Shown here: one piece after another, positions 6,169-7,432 of the stretch | Numbering within the stretch: position 1 is the first letter of the stretch | How the letters are laid out: each line of letters begins with the position of its first letter | Source: Aminivibrio sp. | GTDB lineage: Bacteria > Synergistota > Synergistia > Synergistales > Aminobacteriaceae | NCBI GenBank assembly: GCA_018057035.1 | Contig: JAGPEN010000003.1 | Coordinates: 1-7,432 of the forward strand | Reading direction: 5' to 3' | DNA: 7,432 nucleotides | Made by a program: the position numbers and the translations under genes | The notes under the pieces: model-generated | What the model saw: only the letters and a program-made list of their open reading frames with translations | The model's database searches: none | Told to the model about the DNA's origin: nothing

Positions 6169-6192
6169 CATTCCTCGGTTCCATTTCTTTCC
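6153..6192 (+). terminator. Hairpin across the TPR gene stop codon, possible terminator
   Basis: GAACCGGGAA at 6153-6162 pairs with TTCC 6171-6174 and CGGTTC 6176-6181, giving a ten-pair stem with a single bulged T and a loop of 8 bases that contains most of the region around the TGA at 6166-6168. The tail CATTTCTTTCC is only partly T rich, so it may be a weak terminator or an mRNA 3' stabiliser. Confidence 0.45.
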
Positions 6193-6197
6193 AGGGC

Positions 6198-6226
6198 TTT
6201 TCATTGGAGTTGACTTACTATATACT
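6198..6226 (+). promoter_or_regulatory. Putative promoter of the RelA/SpoT-fold gene
   Basis: TTTTCA at 6198-6203 and TATACT at 6221-6226 (five of six consensus bases) are spaced by 17 bases, predicting a start near 6233. A second possible pair, TTGACT at 6210-6215 with GATTAT at 6235-6240, has a long 19-base spacing and is less likely. Confidence 0.5.
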
Positions 6227-6232
6227 TGCCGT

Positions 6233-6355
6233 TGGATTATGTATTCATGAAAATTTCCCCCAGGCGGCCTTTCGTTCCTTCCAGGGCGTAAAGCCTTCAG
6301 ATGGCCGGTCTCTGCTGGCTCGCAGCACTTTATTATTATGGGCGGTGATGGAGCA
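6233..6355 (+). promoter_or_regulatory. Long 5' leader with hairpin and possible 14-codon reading frame
   Basis: If the promoter above is used, the message has a leader of about 120 bases. It holds a short frame ATG 6247 to TAA 6289-6291 (MKISPRRPFVPSRA) with no strong Shine-Dalgarno site. It also holds a perfect hairpin TGCTG-GCTCG-CAGCA (6313-6327) followed by CTTTATTATTAT. CGGCC 6265-6269 could instead pair with GGCCG 6303-6307. The short frame may be chance. No known riboswitch was recognised. Confidence 0.3.
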
Positions 6356-7426
6356 ATGAACGGATCGAGAACTGACGAATGGGGAAGGAAGTACATGGAA
6401 AAGTACTCTCTTTTCGAGGAGTTCGCCGAAAGGATCAGCAACCTGCTGCAGAACCTCGTCGAAGGAGAGAACATCGAAGTGTACAGTGTCTTCGGAAAGG
6501 CGAAGGCCCCGGAGGAATTCCTCAGGACCGCCGCAACGGCGGAACCGTCGGTTCTAGCTGGAATCGCCGATTTGTGCCAGGTGAAGATTCTCGTCAGTTT
6601 CCCCGATGACGTGGCGAAAGTGGAGGACATTATCCAGAAAGAGTTCCTGGCGGATCTCTCCCGTTCCGTTCCCCTTGCGAGCCTGGATTCACCTGAGCGG
6701 TACGGCTACCCCGCTGTTTCCTATGTCCTTTCCCTGAACAGGGAGCGCGGAGCCCTGAGAGAATGGGCGAAATACAAGGACCTGCCGTTCACCCTCGAGA
6801 TCCGGACCGTCCTTCAGGAAGCCTGGGCGGCCAACGCCCAGAAGGTGTCCCTGCCCACCGATACGTCAACGAAGAAAAAAATGCAGCGGAAACTTCTCCG
6901 GCTCAGCGCTCTCCTCGAAGAAGCCGATGAAGGCTTTCTCTCTCTCTGGGAATCTGCAAGGGAATCGGCCATGCCTGTAACGGCCCCGTCCTCTCCCGAT
7001 GCGGCTCCCGCTCCCTCGAAGGTATTCGACAGGGCTTCGCTGAAACAGTACTTCACGGATCGGAGCGACGTTCTCCGGCGATGGGCCGGTACGGCAGAGG
7101 AAACGGGCTTCCCACCCTTCATACCTTCCCAGGAATACCTTGAGACCAGCCTCTCGTACCTGTGGGATATCCTTCGGGCTGCCGAAATGGACAGCAGGGA
7201 GTCCCTTGATGAATTCCTCCGGTCCCTCGAGGAGGAGGGACGAGGAGAAGAGCAGATTTCCACGATCTACAAAGCTTTCGAAAAGGAAGCGTCCTCATGG
7301 AAGGTGGACGGGTATTCGGCTCTTTTCCTTCTCGTTCTGAACTTGAAATGGGATGTTCTGCAGCAGAAGGATCTTGTTGAACTGAACATAAAGAAGGGAT
7401 CCGACAGAATCAAGGGCGTTTCCTGA
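6356..7426 (+). CDS. RelA/SpoT-fold protein with degenerate (p)ppGpp synthetase domain
   Basis: Residues about 5-190 (356 in all) follow the pattern of the RelA/SpoT nucleotidyltransferase family (PF04607, COG2357): a leading helix with EWGRKY, IEVYSVFGKAKAPEEF (40-55), AGIADLCQVKILVSFPDDV (70-86), RYGYPAVSYVLSL (115-127), and TLEIRTVLQEAWA (146-158). Active members transfer pyrophosphate from ATP to GDP or GTP. Here most signature residues differ: GRxKxxxS has become G47-K-A-K-A-P-E-E, DxxGxR has become D72-L-C-Q-V-K77, the Tyr-x-x-x-His block has Ser122 for His, the ExQxRT glutamate is Thr146 with Glu148 for Gln, and the usual downstream His is Gln162. Only the Asp (72), Tyr118 and Arg150 remain. 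The C-terminal half (about 222-356) is helical, after a Pro/Ala linker. Loss of synthetase activity is inferred. ATG 6356 is preferred; ATG 6338 has no Shine-Dalgarno site, and ATG 6395 has a good one (GGAAGG) but would remove part of the leading helix. Confidence 0.8.
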   Translation: MNGSRTDEWGRKYMEKYSLFEEFAERISNLLQNLVEGENIEVYSVFGKAKAPEEFLRTAATAEPSVLAGIADLCQVKILVSFPDDVAKVEDIIQKEFLADLSRSVPLASLDSPERYGYPAVSYVLSLNRERGALREWAKYKDLPFTLEIRTVLQEAWAANAQKVSLPTDTSTKKKMQRKLLRLSALLEEADEGFLSLWESARESAMPVTAPSSPDAAPAPSKVFDRASLKQYFTDRSDVLRRWAGTAEETGFPPFIPSQEYLETSLSYLWDILRAAEMDSRESLDEFLRSLEEEGRGEEQISTIYKAFEKEASSWKVDGYSALFLLVLNLKWDVLQQKDLVELNIKKGSDRIKGVS

Positions 7427-7432
7427 TTTTCC

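Overview
The window looks like a piece of chromosome from a GC-rich (by eye, mid to upper 50s percent) anaerobic-type bacterium, most probably a member of the Synergistota. The grounds are the gene order ffh-rpsP-khpA-rimM-trmD-rplS with tight translational coupling, a trmD gene whose product carries a second, Tm1570-type SPOUT methyltransferase domain, and the general residue style of the proteins. This assignment is an inference; no 16S or marker phylogeny is possible here.

Positions 1-3611 hold a translation and protein-targeting operon, all on the plus strand: the 3' part of ffh (SRP GTPase and M domain), rpsP (ribosomal protein S16), khpA (KH-domain RNA-binding protein), rimM (16S processing factor), a trmD::Tm1570-type fusion (tRNA m1G37 methyltransferase plus a second knotted methyltransferase), and rplS (ribosomal protein L19). 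khpA starts 2 bases after rpsP, rimM starts inside khpA, and trmD starts inside the rimM stop codon, so the middle of the operon is probably read as one coupled message. rpsP and rplS, whose products are needed in large amounts, have their own strong Shine-Dalgarno sites.

Positions 3612-3903 are a non-coding hinge. A near-consensus promoter (TTGACT, 17 bases, TATAAT) drives a class II tRNA-Leu gene with encoded CCA, followed by a T-tract terminator. The anticodon reads AAG in the folded gene, an uncommon choice in bacteria, and G36-G37 makes this tRNA an expected substrate of the TrmD encoded just upstream. Further down is a set of GC-rich segments that can pair in two exclusive ways before the next gene.

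Positions 3904-7426 are less ordinary. A 754-residue single-pass membrane protein has an acidic N-terminal region, one transmembrane helix, six TPR repeats, a Lys/Pro-rich linker and further partial TPRs; it probably projects its TPRs outside the cytoplasm. A hairpin follows it, then a promoter and a 120-base leader. The last gene encodes a RelA/SpoT-fold protein of about 356 residues in which most catalytic signature residues of the (p)ppGpp synthetase domain are replaced. It is best read as a pseudo-synthetase with a helical C-terminal region. No mobile element, CRISPR array or integrase was seen.
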